Source: Sphingobacteriales bacterium (GTDB lineage: Bacteria; Bacteroidota; Bacteroidia; Chitinophagales; UBA2359). Taken from it: DNA of 64,000 nucleotides. Of this stretch, positions 39,134 through 48,804 are shown one piece after another. Position numbers and translations under genes: made by a program. The notes below the pieces were generated by a model. It did not search any database and was not told the DNA's origin. It saw nothing but the letters and a program-made list of their open reading frames with translations. Location: contig JADJTG010000014.1 of assembly GCA_016711285.1 (NCBI GenBank), positions 434,001 to 498,000 of the forward strand, in the 5' to 3' direction. Numbering within the stretch: position 1 is the first letter of the stretch; every line of letters begins with the position of its first letter.

Positions 39134-39379
39134 ATGGAAAAAGAAAAAGAAATTTTTTATGTTGAGCATATTTATGAAAAGAATAATGAGGAAGAAATAA
39201 AATTTATTGGAGTGTTTTCTTCACGTAAAAATGCTCAGGATGCAATTAATATATTAATTCTAAAACCGGGCTTTTGAGATTTTCCTATTGATTGTTTTCA
39301 AATATCAGAAGGACAATTAGATAGATATGAGTGAAAAGAAGGCTTTACAAGTTGGAAGGATGCCCTTGAAAACACATAG
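39134..39379 (+). pseudogene. small immunity-like gene (DUF7336-like) with two in-frame TGA codons
   Basis: 81 codons from the ATG at 39134: MEKEKEIFYVEHIYEKNNEE...FIGVFSSRKNAQDAI...LKPGF, a TGA at 39275-39277, then DFPIDCFQISEGQLDRYE, a TGA at 39332-39334, then KEGFTSWKDALENT and a TAG. Reading the first TGA as Arg and the second as Trp gives the family pattern PGFxDxP...F.I....L....W.EGF. Both changes are single transitions (CGA or TGG to TGA). Probably a decayed orphan immunity gene. Confidence 0.6.
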
Positions 39380-39433
39380 TAGCCTCTAAGGAGGTGGGCA
39401 GTATTGCTAAAAACACACAGAAGATGTCAGTAG

Positions 39434-39554
39434 ATGAAATAAGTGCAAAAAGGGTGCGGTGAAATTTATATCATCAATCTCAAAAGTGTTGTTAAAGCAC
39501 TTGGCTCCAAAGCTGATGATTTAGCAATTTTGGGCGCAAAGAAATCTTTGAAAG
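39434..39554 (+). repeat. 121-bp direct repeat, copy 2 (lead-in to toxin tip B)
   Basis: See copy 1 at 38297-38417. It has the same ATGAAATAAG(C/T)GCAAAAAGG start and the same end at TCTTTGAAAG. Confidence 0.9.
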
Positions 39555-39826
39555 GAGTTTCTGAGGACGTAAGAAAAGGGACACAGGTAAATAGTAAGAC
39601 TATGTGGAAAGGGAAAGGAAAAGATAAAGGAAGAATAGATGTTGAAAATCCTAACCCTTCTCAAAGATCTGGTCAAGTACATTATCAAGATAATAAAGGG
39701 AAAAAGTATATATATGATCCTATTACTGGGCAGTTTAAAGATGCTCCTAATAGGGTCAATGACTTATTGAAAAATTCAGAATTTAAAAGAGGTATAGAAA
39801 AAGGATTAAAATATCTTGAACACTAA
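39443..39826 (+). CDS. displaced polymorphic-toxin tip B
   Basis: 127 residues as opened from a non-ATG codon at 39443. The shared lead-in (GCGEIYIINLKSVVKA...) is followed by a new tip: WKGKGKDKGRIDVENPNPSQRSGQVHYQD, then KYIYDPITGQFKDAPNRVNDLL and KRGIEKGLKYLEH. The RIDVENPNP..R.GQ.HYQ...KY.YDP pattern is one I recognise from small polymorphic-toxin endings in many bacteria, but I do not recall its family number. Probably a ribonuclease-type tip. No start signal: it is a cassette waiting for an upstream carrier. Confidence 0.65.
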   Translation: MQKGCGEIYIINLKSVVKALGSKADDLAILGAKKSLKGVSEDVRKGTQVNSKTMWKGKGKDKGRIDVENPNPSQRSGQVHYQDNKGKKYIYDPITGQFKDAPNRVNDLLKNSEFKRGIEKGLKYLEH

Positions 39827-39844
39827 AAATGGATAATTAATTCT

Positions 39845-40293
39845 ATGAATAATATATTAAATTTTAAAATGTTGAATATCCTGATAAAAAAAGTAGTATT
39901 TAATTTTAAACTTAATACTGCTTTATGTGAGTTATTATCAGAAGGATTTATCATTCATAAGGGCTGCTATTTTCTAAAGTCACTATATGCTTCAAAGCCA
40001 TATTAACGAATCAGATTTTACTGATAGTATAGGCTATGAATGTTTTATTAATTTATTCATTTTGATGATTATGTTGATATTGATATTTTTGAGCAAGCAT
40101 TACTTTTTCTAACAGTTTAATCAAAGAGTGGAATGCACAGAATAACAGATTAGTATTAAAGTTAATTTTGAGCGAAACAGATTTTGGTTTTAACTTAAAG
40201 TTCCATTTATACAGAAAACAAGAATGTTGGATTGATGAAAATGATATTGACAAATTTGAAGAAGCACTAATTGTTTTTAACAGTTGCCGCTAA
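39845..40293 (+). pseudogene. broken immunity-like gene downstream of tip B
   Basis: Coding-like sequence in shifting frames. An N-terminal part (MNNILNFKMLNILIKKVVF...ELLSEGFIIHKGCYF) is followed by INESDFTDSIGYECFIN in another frame, then IHFDDYVDIDIFEQALLFL. The last part is EWNAQNNRLVLKLILSETDFGFNLKFHLYRKQ, then CWIDENDIDKFEEALIVF, stopping at 40291-40293. At least three frame changes. The continuous ~140-residue product would have the size and acidity of an immunity protein, and its position after tip B fits. Confidence 0.5.
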
Positions 40294-40318
40294 AGGGGCA
40301 GAGTGACAAGTTGAGACG

Positions 40319-40379
40319 GTTATCTCTTTCAAAGCAAAAAAAACCGACTGCCCTCTTTTATTAAATTCTACCATAAAAA
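40319..40379. repeat. right copy of the ~60-bp direct repeat bracketing the toxin cluster
   Basis: Gttatctctttcaaagcaaa... then ttttattaaattctacca; matches 36279-36336. Confidence 0.5.
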
Positions 40380-40382
40380 AAT

Positions 40383-40407
40383 AAAAGCCACTCAATGAGT
40401 GGCTTTT
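40383..40407. terminator. hairpin, probable bidirectional terminator
   Basis: AAAAGCCACTC-AAT-GAGTGGCTTTT between the toxin cluster and the leftward toxin-antitoxin remnant. Confidence 0.7.
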
Positions 40408-40493
40408 CCACTTTCCAAAACAGCAACTAAAACGGAGTTTAGGAGTTGCCAAAAAGACAAAAAATAATTTTTAATCCAATTCCAAGCTATCAA

Positions 40494-40614
40494 TCATATC
40501 AGATCAGCCAGTTCATTAGGTTTTAGGTCGGCTTTTTCGTAAATGGTAAGCAGATAAACTGTTTCAGTTTCTATGTACAGGTATGCGATGCGTAGGAATA
40601 ATGCTATAGCTCAT
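40494..40614 (-). pseudogene. RelE/ParE-type toxin with internal deletion
   Basis: Begins at an ATG (40614) overlapping the antitoxin stop: MSYSIIPT, typical of a RelE/ParE-type toxin start. The sequence then jumps, in a shifted frame, to RIAYLYIETETVYLLTIYEKADLKPNELADLI and stops at 40494. The middle ~60 residues, including the catalytic basic patch, are gone. Confidence 0.65.
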
Positions 40615-40813
40615 TGAGTAAATCTTGAGCCGTTTTTAGCTTTATTTCTCCTTGTTTATGTAGGCGTACTTCTTCGGCAGCTTCTTTTAGGTCTTCCCAT
40701 AAATCCACCGTAGCCACACTCATAGGCTTTGCTTTTTTCACAAAAGAAAGGCTTTTTAATACTTTCATTCCGAAAGCAGTCTCATTATCTGGTATATCTA
40801 CTAATACTTTCAT
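40604..40813 (-). CDS. small type II antitoxin (orphaned)
   Basis: 69 residues: MKVLVDIPDNETAFGMKVLKSLSF...EDLKEAAEEVRLHKQGEIKLKTAQDLLNEL. This pattern is that of the short antitoxins that precede RelE/ParE-type toxins in Bacteroidota. It overlaps the toxin start (40612-40614) by a few bases. Because the toxin is internally deleted, the antitoxin probably has no partner now. Confidence 0.75.
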   Translation of the reverse strand: MKVLVDIPDNETAFGMKVLKSLSFVKKAKPMSVATVDLWEDLKEAAEEVRLHKQGEIKLKTAQDLLNEL

Positions 40814-40968
40814 TGTCTAATATTTTATTCCCTTTTGATTGATAAAATCGCACAATTTATTAGTTATAAAATATTTAATTATTTGTAATAAAAAAATAAT
40901 ACGAAAGTATCGCCATAAAAGGAATAAGTTTTACCGATTTAATAAAACCATCCAGTATTTACAGGATA

Positions 40969-41232
40969 TGGCTTTTTTCTGTGTTCTCCATTTTATCCAG
41001 TTCGGCTAATCGTTGGAGCATTACAGGGTCTTTAAACAAATCCGCTTTATCCGTTTCCCCTAAAAGATAGCCGACAGTAGTATTGGTTAGAAATATTTTT
41101 AGCCACATCAATACTTGGGGTCATCTTGTCTCGTTCATATCTACCAATTACCGAAATAGAAGTACTAAGAAGTTTTGCCAATTCTTCTTGTGTCATTTTT
41201 CTTTCCTTACACCGTGCTTGTATCAAAAGCAT
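40969..41232 (-). pseudogene. XRE-family helix-turn-helix regulator, frameshifted
   Basis: From the ATG at 41232: MLLIQARCKERKMTQEELAKLLSTSISVIGRYERDKMTPSIDVAKNIS, a standard XRE HTH. A frameshift near 41088 follows, then TNTTVGYLLGETDKADLFKDPVMLQRLAELDKMENTEKSHIL to a stop at 40969. Beyond the stop, ILDGFIKSVKL continues in frame, matching the usual longer family end, so the TAA may also be an error or a mutation. Likely regulated a neighbouring accessory gene. Confidence 0.7.
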
Positions 41233-41234
41233 AT

Positions 41235-41284
41235 AAAAAAAACCTTCAGGCAGGCTGCAAAGCACTGCTTGAAGGTTTTTTTGT
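41235..41284 (-). terminator. intrinsic terminator after the THX gene
   Basis: AAAAAAACCTTCAGGCAG / CTGCTTGAAGGTTTTTTT hairpin with an 11-nt loop and T-tracts on both sides. Confidence 0.85.
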
Positions 41285-41314
41285 ACAAAAAAAACACGAT
41301 GCAGAAAAAAACAA

Positions 41315-41416
41315 TTATGCTTTCGGTGCTTCGGTTTTGTTCTTTTTAGGGCGAGCATTGCCATAGCTGCCCTTAAATATTTTTCCTTTTTTGGTTCTTT
41401 TATCGCCTTTTCCCAT
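41315..41416 (-). CDS. 30S ribosomal protein THX
   Basis: 33 codons plus stop on the minus strand: MGKGDKRTKKGKIFKGSYGN, then ARPKKNKTEAPKA. This matches the bacterial THX pattern (MGKGDKKTKKGKIFKGSYGKxRP). The protein is a tiny basic peptide that sits in the head of the 30S subunit and stabilises 16S rRNA. It is easily missed because of its size. Followed by a strong terminator; probably its own transcription unit. Confidence 0.9.
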   Translation of the reverse strand: MGKGDKRTKKGKIFKGSYGNARPKKNKTEAPKA

Positions 41417-41494
41417 AAAAAAATGAAATAAATAAAATGAAATAATAGCGCAAAAATACTAAAAAAATTTGTTGTGTGTTTTTTTTATAAAAAA

Positions 41495-43115
41495 TTATTG
41501 CATCGCCACCACTACAAAAGCCTCATTATGTGCTTTCGTAAGCTGATAGCAGTTTTCTATAAAAGTTGCTCCGTATTGTGCATAATATTGTATTAGGCTG
41601 TCGGTGCGCTCTTGCAGACTTTGGTTCGGAAACAGTTTCTCTTTCAGTTGTCGTATTTGCTGGCTGCTCTCGTCGTGGCGGCGTTTTTCGGCACGCAGAA
41701 ACTTTGCCGCCAAATTATCCAACCCGTTGAGCATTTTTGTTTTTTCGCCTTCCACCGCTCCAAGCAAAGATTTGTCAATATCGCCCGCCTTTTGGACTAA
41801 GGTTTCAAATAATTGTTGCAGTTGTGTTTTTTCGCCTTCCAAAGATATATCCTTGCTGCTGTGGCGGCGCACATACTCATTGAGCAAACTTTCGGTTTCG
41901 TTGAATAAATCTTTGCTGCTGAGTTGCAATTTATCCATTTTGCGGCGGCTGCCGACATCTATCCACAAATAAGAATGGCGCAGCATCAATGCCGGAAAAA
42001 AATCTGCCGCGCTTCAAACAAAGTTTTCAACTGTAGCCAATAAGCTATTTCGCCGCCGCCGCCGATATACGCCAAATTCGGCAATATATACTGCTGATAC
42101 AAAGGGCGCGTGATTACATTAAAACTAAAACGCTCGGGGTGCAGGGCTATTTCCTGCGCCATATTTTGCGGCGAAAATTGCAACATACTGTCGTGGATAG
42201 CAAAAGTATCGCTTGCCGCTTGGTAAATGATGCGCTTGCGCTGCCCGTTTTCAAAATAAAACAAATTGAGCGCGCGCGGCTTTGCCTGTGCATGAAAACC
42301 CGCCTGCTCCAAAGCGCGGCTTTGCGCTGCAATGAGGGCTTCTGTTTGTTCACCGTGCTGCAATTCGTTTTGTATCAGAAAAGAAGCCTCTTTTTTGAGG
42401 GCGGCGGCAGAGGCATCTAAAACCACCAAACCATATTTTCCTAACCAATGATGCAGCAAAAAGCGCGTGGCACTCATCATCGTTGCCCCCTCCGCCAAAT
42501 AAGCCCGCCGCAGCAATTCCATCGTTTCGGCGGCAAAAGGAGCATTGCCCAATATGGCTTCGGTTTCATCTAAGAGCGAAGCCAAACCAACAGTGGACAA
42601 AGTGCGGCGGCAGCTCCTTGCAGGGGCGGCGAAGTCCATTCTATTTTTTTTCCGAACACAAAAAAATGATTGATTTCGGCAAAATCGTGGTCTTCGCTGT
42701 TGAGCCAAAAAACGGGTACTATATTCAAATCAGGGAATTGCTCTTTTATAAAATCGGCAACTTTGATAATGTGCAGGGCTTTGTACAATATATACAAAGG
42801 TCCTCCTGCCAAACAACATTGGTGTCCGGTGCATACGGTAAAAGTGTTTTCGCTGCGCAAATGTTGTATTTGTGCCACAGCGAGGTCATTATCGGGCAAA
42901 GCCTCATATTGTTGCAGGAGCATATCGGCGAGCACTTGTCGGGGCGGCGGCGCAAAAGCCGAGCGCAAAGCTGCAAGTTCTTGTGTTTGTAAAAGCAGGT
43001 CGGGTTGCGGGCGATGAAAATCCTGTGTAGATTCGGATTTTGCTAAAAATGCCCTTATCAAAGGCGAAAAATAAGGAAGTTCGGAATAAGATAGGTTTTC
43101 GTCAATAAAATGCAT
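41495..43115 (-). CDS. bshC: bacillithiol synthase (cysteine-adding ligase) BshC, frameshifted
   Basis: About 540 residues in three frames: 42570-43115, 41986-42708 and 41495-41989. Family marks are an N-terminal MHFIDENLSYSELPYFSPLI, TGHQCCLAGGPLYILYKALHIIKVA, VPVFWLNSEDHDFAEINHF, the later PNLAYIGGGGEIAYWLQLK, and a long C-terminal coiled coil ending AFVVVAMQ. It adds cysteine to GlcN-malate as the last step of bacillithiol synthesis. The last join is restored by adding one T to the T6 run near 41997-42003 (IFFPALMLRHSYLWID). The first join is near 42600. Both look like homopolymer errors. Pathway partner bshB1 is at 521-1255. Confidence 0.88.
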
Positions 43116-43282
43116 GGGTGCGGTGTGTTTTTTTTGATAGTGTTTAGTTTTTAATGATTAGTTATTAGTTAATTGCATTATTTTTAATTTATTATATCAT
43201 TGATTATCATTCAATATTTAATACTACCTTTTTTTTATAATATGATGGGCAATGAAATATGGTGTTTTGGTTGCGCTCAACG

Positions 43283-44887
43283 CCCCACGCCAAATGCGGC
43301 ACCGCCCACGCCAAATGCGGCACCGCCCACGCCAAATGCGGCACCGCCCACGCCAAATGCGGCACCGCCCACGCCAAATGCGGCACCGCCCCACGCCAAA
43401 TGCGGCACCGCCCACGCCAAATGCGGCACCGCCCACGCCAAATGCGGCACCGCCCACGCCAAATGCGGCACCGCCCACGCCAAATGCGGCACCGCCCACG
43501 CCAAATGCGGCACCGCCCACGCAAAATGCGGCACCGCCCACGCCAAATGCGGCACCGCCCACGACAAATGCGGCACGGACCACGCCAAATGCGGCACCGC
43601 CCACGCCAAATGCGGCACCGCCCACGCCAAATGCGGCACCGCCCGCCAAATGCGGCACCGCCCACGCCAAATGCGGCACCGCCCACGCCAAATGCGGCAC
43701 CGCCCACGCCAAATGCGGCACCGCCCCACGCCAAATGCGGCACCGCCCACGCCAAATGCGGCACCGCCCACGCAAAATGCGGCACCGCCCACGCAAAATG
43801 CGGCACCGCCCACGCAAATGCGGCACCGCCCACGCAAAATGCGGCACCGCCCACGCAAAATGCGGCACCGCCCACGCAAATGCGGCACCGCCCACGCAAA
43901 ATGCGGCACCGCCCACGCAAAATGCGGCACCGCCCACGCAAAATGCGGCACCGCCCACGCAAAATGCGGCACCGCCCCCGCAAAATGCGGCACCGCCCAC
44001 GCAAAATGCGGCACCGCCCACGCAAATGCGGCACCGCCCGCAAAATGCGGCACCGCCCACGCAAAATGCGGCACCGCCCACGCAAAATGCGGCACCGCCC
44101 ACGCAAAATGCGGCACCGCCCACGCAAAATGCGGCACCGCCCACGCAAAATGCGGCACCGCCCACGCACAATGCGGCACCGCCCACGCAAAATGCGGCAC
44201 CGCCCACGCAAATGCGGCACCGCCCACGCAAAATGCGGCACCGCCCACGCAAAATGCGGCACCGCCCACGCAAAATGCGGCACCGCCCACGCAAAATGCG
44301 GCACCGCCCACGCAAAATGCGGCACCGCCCACGCAAAATGCGGCACCGCCCACGACAAATGCACCAATGCCCACGACAAATGCACCAATGCCCACGACAA
44401 ATGCACCAATGCCCACGACAAATGCACCAATGCCCACGACAAATGCACCAATGCCCACGACAAATGCACCAATGCCCACGACAAATGCACCAATGCCCAC
44501 GACAAATGCACCAATGCCCACGGCAAATGCACCAATGCCCACGGCAAATGCACCAATGCCCACGGCAAATGCACCAATGCCCACGGCAAATGCAACAGTG
44601 CCCACGGCAAATGCAACAGTGCCCGCGGCAAATGCAACAGTGCCCACGGCAAATGCAACAGTGCCCACGGCAAATGCAACAGTGCCCACGGCAAATGCAA
44701 CAGTGCCCACGGCAAATGCACCAATGCCCACGACATAAGCAGCAGTGCCCACGGCAAATGCAGCAGTGCCCACGGCAAATGCAGCAGTGCCCACGGCAAA
44801 TGCAGCAGTGCCCACGGCAAATGCACCAATGCCCACGGCAAATGCACCAATGCCCACGACATAAGCCCACGACAAATGCAGCAGTGC
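43283..44887. repeat. 21-bp minisatellite, about 76 units, open in all reading frames
   Basis: Units of the form ACGCCAAATGCGGCACCGCCC change in blocks along the array. ACGCC units occupy 43283-43770, ACGCAAAATGCGG units 43770-44350, ACGACAAATGCACCAATG 44350-44520, ACGGCAAATGCACCAATG 44520-44585, ACGGCAAATGCAACAGTG to 44710, and CAGCAGTG units to 44887. A few units are 18, 20 or 22 bp. Each frame gives 500-620-residue repetitive products (for example TPNAAPP or CRGHCCI), so coding cannot be judged from ORF length. Near-identical ~30-bp flanks (gttttggttgcgctcaacgc at about 43264, gttttggctacactcaacac at about 44932) bracket it. Confidence 0.95.
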
Positions 44888-45064
44888 TTAACTTTGACAA
44901 AGTTGGGGTGTATCCACGCAAAATGCGGCGTTTTGGCTACACTCAACACCCCCGCTCTCGCTCAGGGAGCGCAACCGAAATTAAATGTTGGCTACATCAA
45001 TAGCCCACACTTTGTAGGCAGCGGCGACTTATTTTTCAAAAAACAAATCGCCCCCCACCTTTTT

Positions 45065-47475
45065 TTATCGCTGCAATATCAATTTACAAACCTGTGTATG
45101 CAGCCCACCTTGTAAAGTGCGACTTTGTGCCACACAAAATACAAACCCGCCGACAAATGCGCTGTTTGGATATTGCAAATATTTTCTGTCGGGTTCAAAG
45201 TAAGCAGTAGTTTTCCCTGAATATCATACACTTGCACCTGCTCCAAAGTCTGTTGTGCATCGGGCAAATATATGCGCCACGCTGCCCCGTTGGAAGGGTT
45301 GGGGGAAATTTGCAATGCACCTTCATTCGGCGGCATGGCGGCGGCAAAGTTATTTTCGGTTGGTGCTGATGTGTCGTTTTTGTTGCTGCTGCAAGGGTTG
45401 ATGCGTGCCTGCAACAAACAGCCCGCTTTTGCCCGAAATCCCGCTTGCAGGCTGATGCTGTATCCTGCCAAGTAGGTCACTATTGCCCCCGAATTGATAG
45501 TATCGCGGCTGTTGATGGCTTCGCCCGCCTGATAGCTGCTGATACTGCCTGCCAAATACAAAGTATCTAATTCGTATATATTCACACAATTCAGGAAAGC
45601 ATCGCATACATCGCCTACTTTATCGCTGTCGCCATCGCTTTGATTCGGATTAGCTGTAGTAATACAATTATCTATATCATCACAAAAACCATCGCCATCA
45701 GTATCCTGTGTAGCATCGTTGCCCACACAAATATCGCATACATTTAATATATAATCGCCGTCAGTGTCAGGAAATTTTCCGTCTTGTACAGTGCCTACGG
45801 TTCCGTCATACAATTCATGCGCACCGATTTCAAAACTGCAATTCTGCGGACTGATGGAGCTGTAAAAATCTACATTGGGCGGCGGAATATTGAGCGTTAA
45901 ATAGGGGTGTAAACCTTCATCGCGCAGGGGCGAAGTATCCTCCAACTGATAAGCAGTGAGTTGGTCTAACAAATAAGTGTTTCCGATGGTATCTCCTTGT
46001 CCGGCGTTTTTGAGGAGCGGATTGGCGGTAGTACCGACAGCGATGCCGTTGAGCATCTCAAAACCCGCCTGCTGCCAAGCGGGTAAAGTGTGATAATAAA
46101 GCCAGTTTTCCAAGCAAAAAAGAGAATCTTCGGCGGTAAGAGAATAATAGTCATTGTTCCAGAAATACAGGCTGTCGTTGGGAAAATAGCGCACCATCGG
46201 TCGTATATTTTCGGTGACAAAAATGTTGTTGAATACCATTAAACTATCATAATCGTCTCCTTCTATGGAAATGGCAGGACCCGACCCCGAACCTTCGTTG
46301 CGGCTTTTATATATAGTATTGTTGTAGATGTAAGTATTGACAATGGGAAAATCGGGGCTTAATGCAAATAAATGTACGCTGCCGTAATCGTTGTTGGAAG
46401 CGTCATTTTCGCTGATATTATACCGAAAAACATTGTTTTCAAAAGGAGGAATAGCATAGGTTTGTACACATAAATATCCGGGTCCTACATTGTCGTGCGA
46501 GTAATTATATTGTACCACCGAATTGCTCACGCCTACATCTAAATCAAAGCCGCCGCCATCTTTGCAGGGCGATTCATTATTGTATGATTCACAGAATTGA
46601 ACGAGGGCATTTTTAGCGTCCCACAGCCATATTCCTACCGGACCGGCAGAGGGGTCGTGGTTTTCAGCACCGTTGGAGTAGGCAATGCAATGTTCTATCA
46701 CACAGCCGTCCACGCCGCTGACGGCTATACCGCTGCCGGAGTGAATGATGGTATCGCAGGGGACACCCTCATTGTGGTGTGCCACGCAGTCGGCGATATA
46801 TAAGTTGGTGATACATTTTTCGGGATTGGTATAGTCCCATTTACCATAAGTAATTAACCCATTGTCCATATTATGGTTGAACGAAGAACGGGTAATGCTC
46901 AAATTGTTGTATCCGCTTCGTGTGCCATCGTAGGGGGCAGCTTCCAAACGCAAACCCGCCTGCAAAAAGCCGCTGCAATGCACGTCATCTACTACTATGT
47001 TCTCTAATTTCACATCATTGGGCAGGTTCATATATATAAACAAGCCCACATGGTTGCTGAAAGTCCAGGGTGGCAAATTTACGCACTCGCCGCCGCCTTC
47101 TATGAGGAGTTTCTTTAAATGGATATTCCCCAGATTATTCACGGCAACGGCGGTAGTGTCGGCATTATAAATGGTGGCTTTGCCCACGCCATAGCTGCTC
47201 ACCACTATCGGTAGTGCGGCACTGCCCTGATCATTTTGATTGAACTCCAAAGTGCCTTCAAACAAGTGGAGAGCTTCGAGCAGGAGGCTATCGCCTGCCA
47301 TAAATTGCTGGTTGCTGGCACGCGCCAATGTTTTCCAAGCGGTTGTAGGCGAAGTACCGCTATTATTATCGTTGCCCGCAGGACTCAGATAATAATTTTG
47401 CTGTTGGGCTGTCACATACGTATCGTTGCAAAGCAACTTTATCAGAAAAAAAACAATCGTAAAATAAATTCTCAT
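45065..47475 (-). CDS. secreted right-handed beta-helix protein with T9SS sorting domain (C-terminal frameshift)
   Basis: Signal peptide, then YYLSPAGNDNNSGTSPTTAWKTL (the usual start of a parallel beta-helix protein), then many beta-helix turns to about residue 540. Thrombospondin type 3-like calcium repeats follow (DTDGDYILNVCDIC, DTDGDGFCDDIDNC, DGDSDKVGDVCD), then an LxAGxxIxLxxGFxAxxG domain, and a type A T9SS tail starting LQISPNPSNG. As read it ends WHKVALYKVGCIHRFVN at 45079. A one-base shift near 45127 instead gives YFV.AQSRTLQGGLHTQVCKLILQR and a stop at 45065, the normal T9SS ending. Probably a polysaccharide-lyase-like or adhesive surface protein. Confidence 0.85.
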
Positions 47476-47662
47476 TTATTAAATATTAAAAACCATTGAA
47501 ACATAATACATTCAACAAAACCTGACTAAAACGGGTAAAAATACTTGCTTTTTCAGGAATAATGAATTTTAAATATTATTTTTTGACATCAAATCGTCAT
47601 TTTCATATCCGGTTTTTCTGTTTTCATATCCGATATATTCCTGTTCGCTTGCATTTTATATC

Positions 47663-47690
47663 TTGTAATCGCCCGAAAATATTAATTTTG
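47663..47690 (+). promoter_or_regulatory. candidate Bacteroidota promoter
   Basis: TTG at 47663-47665 and TAATTTTG at 47683-47690, 17 bp apart, with the ATG of the next gene 20 bp later. Slightly short spacing for the TTTG-N19-TAnnTTTG pattern. Confidence 0.45.
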
Positions 47691-47709
47691 CATCTTTAAC
47701 ACTTGCGAC

Positions 47710-48794
47710 ATGAAAATATTGAATTTGTGCTATACTTTATTGTACCTGCTCTTTGCCAATATGCTTGGCGGTCAGTTGATGACGGCTCAAACCCGCTACG
47801 AAAAAAAAGCCATTAATACCAATGAAGGTATCAAAAAAGATAATATCAAATACATCTGGCACAGCGGCACAGCTTTACTGAAAACGGGTTTAAAATTGAA
47901 AGGTTCATTCAAATATCAGGAAACAAAAACCGGTGTGCCTAAGATTATTGTAAAAGATGAGCAGTTGAAAGAAGAAAAAATCGTGGATTTGCCGATGTTT
48001 GAGCGTTTGGATTTGCAGGGAGCAGAGCGCGTACTCAATGCCAAAGACGGTCAAACGCACTTTGTGTGGATAGAGGAATACAACGATATATTGCGAGTGG
48101 TGCGCAACGGAGGCATTAAGGTATATGATAACTCCCGCATTGTTTCCGAAAAATACAAATACATCACCGGCTATACCTTGCTGGCACATAAAAACGATAA
48201 AGAAAAACTGTCGGTATTGAAGCAGGTAAAAGATTTGGAGGATTTGATGCGCGACCGCCCTTATTTTATGCAGTCGGCGCACGCCAACGGCAAAATAAAA
48301 TCAAAAGATTTGCGGGTGGTGATGTATTTGGTAGATTTGTACAACGACCCCAATCCGATGGAAACGCTGCAATGGGAAAATGCGCAGATACGCCTCAAAA
48401 ACGGACAACTCCTCGAAGGAAAAGCGGTTATTCAGCCTTTGGATTTGCGCAATGAATTTAATACAGATAATTATGCTTATGTGCATTTTCACGATGGAAA
48501 AGATTTTCGCCTGCTGCGCAATGACGAAATCAGCCAGCTTACTGTGGGTACTCATTCGTATTTGCAGGGTTTTTACAGCCTCACCGACAAACAGTTTTTT
48601 GGTATTCCGTGGAGCTACAACGGCAAAAATTACCTCATCGCCACACAAATTGTCAATGCCAAAAGCTATTTCTTTACCAACCGCAACTCGGCGGCGAAGA
48701 TTGGGTGATGATGGAAGATGTGGCGGGTTCGTATCGCCGTGCTGCCAACGAAGCTGAATTGCGCATTTTGTACAGCAAAGCCGGCGGACAATAG
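47710..48794 (+). CDS. secreted/periplasmic protein of unknown function (C-terminal frameshift)
   Basis: About 360 residues. Signal peptide MKILNLCYTLLYLLFANMLGGQLMTAQ. The body has two similar beta-rich halves, each with a phrase of the type '..L..G..LKG...' (HSGTALLKTGLKLKGSFKYQ; ENAQIRLKNGQLLEGKAVIQP), which suggests an internal duplication. As read it stops at 48708 (NSAAKIG). The next frame gives QLGGEDWVMMEDVAGSYRRAANEAELRILYSKAGGQ to 48794 and looks like the true end, with one base lost near 48690. Not a family I can name. Confidence 0.75.
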
Positions 48795-48804
48795 TTTGTA
48801 ATGA

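Noticed and set aside
39134..39379. Stop-codon recoding (TGA as sense codon)
   Set aside because: Other genes in the window use TGA as a normal stop, and the neighbours are decayed too; simple pseudogene decay is the plainer reading.
41417..41500. Additional small gene between THX and bshC
   Set aside because: Only AT-rich sequence with stops; no coding pattern.
44928..45064. Coding tail CGVLATLNTPALAQGAQPKL... right of the minisatellite
   Set aside because: It runs into the repaired 3' end of the leftward beta-helix gene and has no supported start outside the repeat.
43200..45115. Six overlapping 500-620-residue ORFs in the minisatellite region
   Set aside because: They arise because the 21-bp unit has no stop in any frame; frame-shifting units and lack of any domain make a protein call unsupported.
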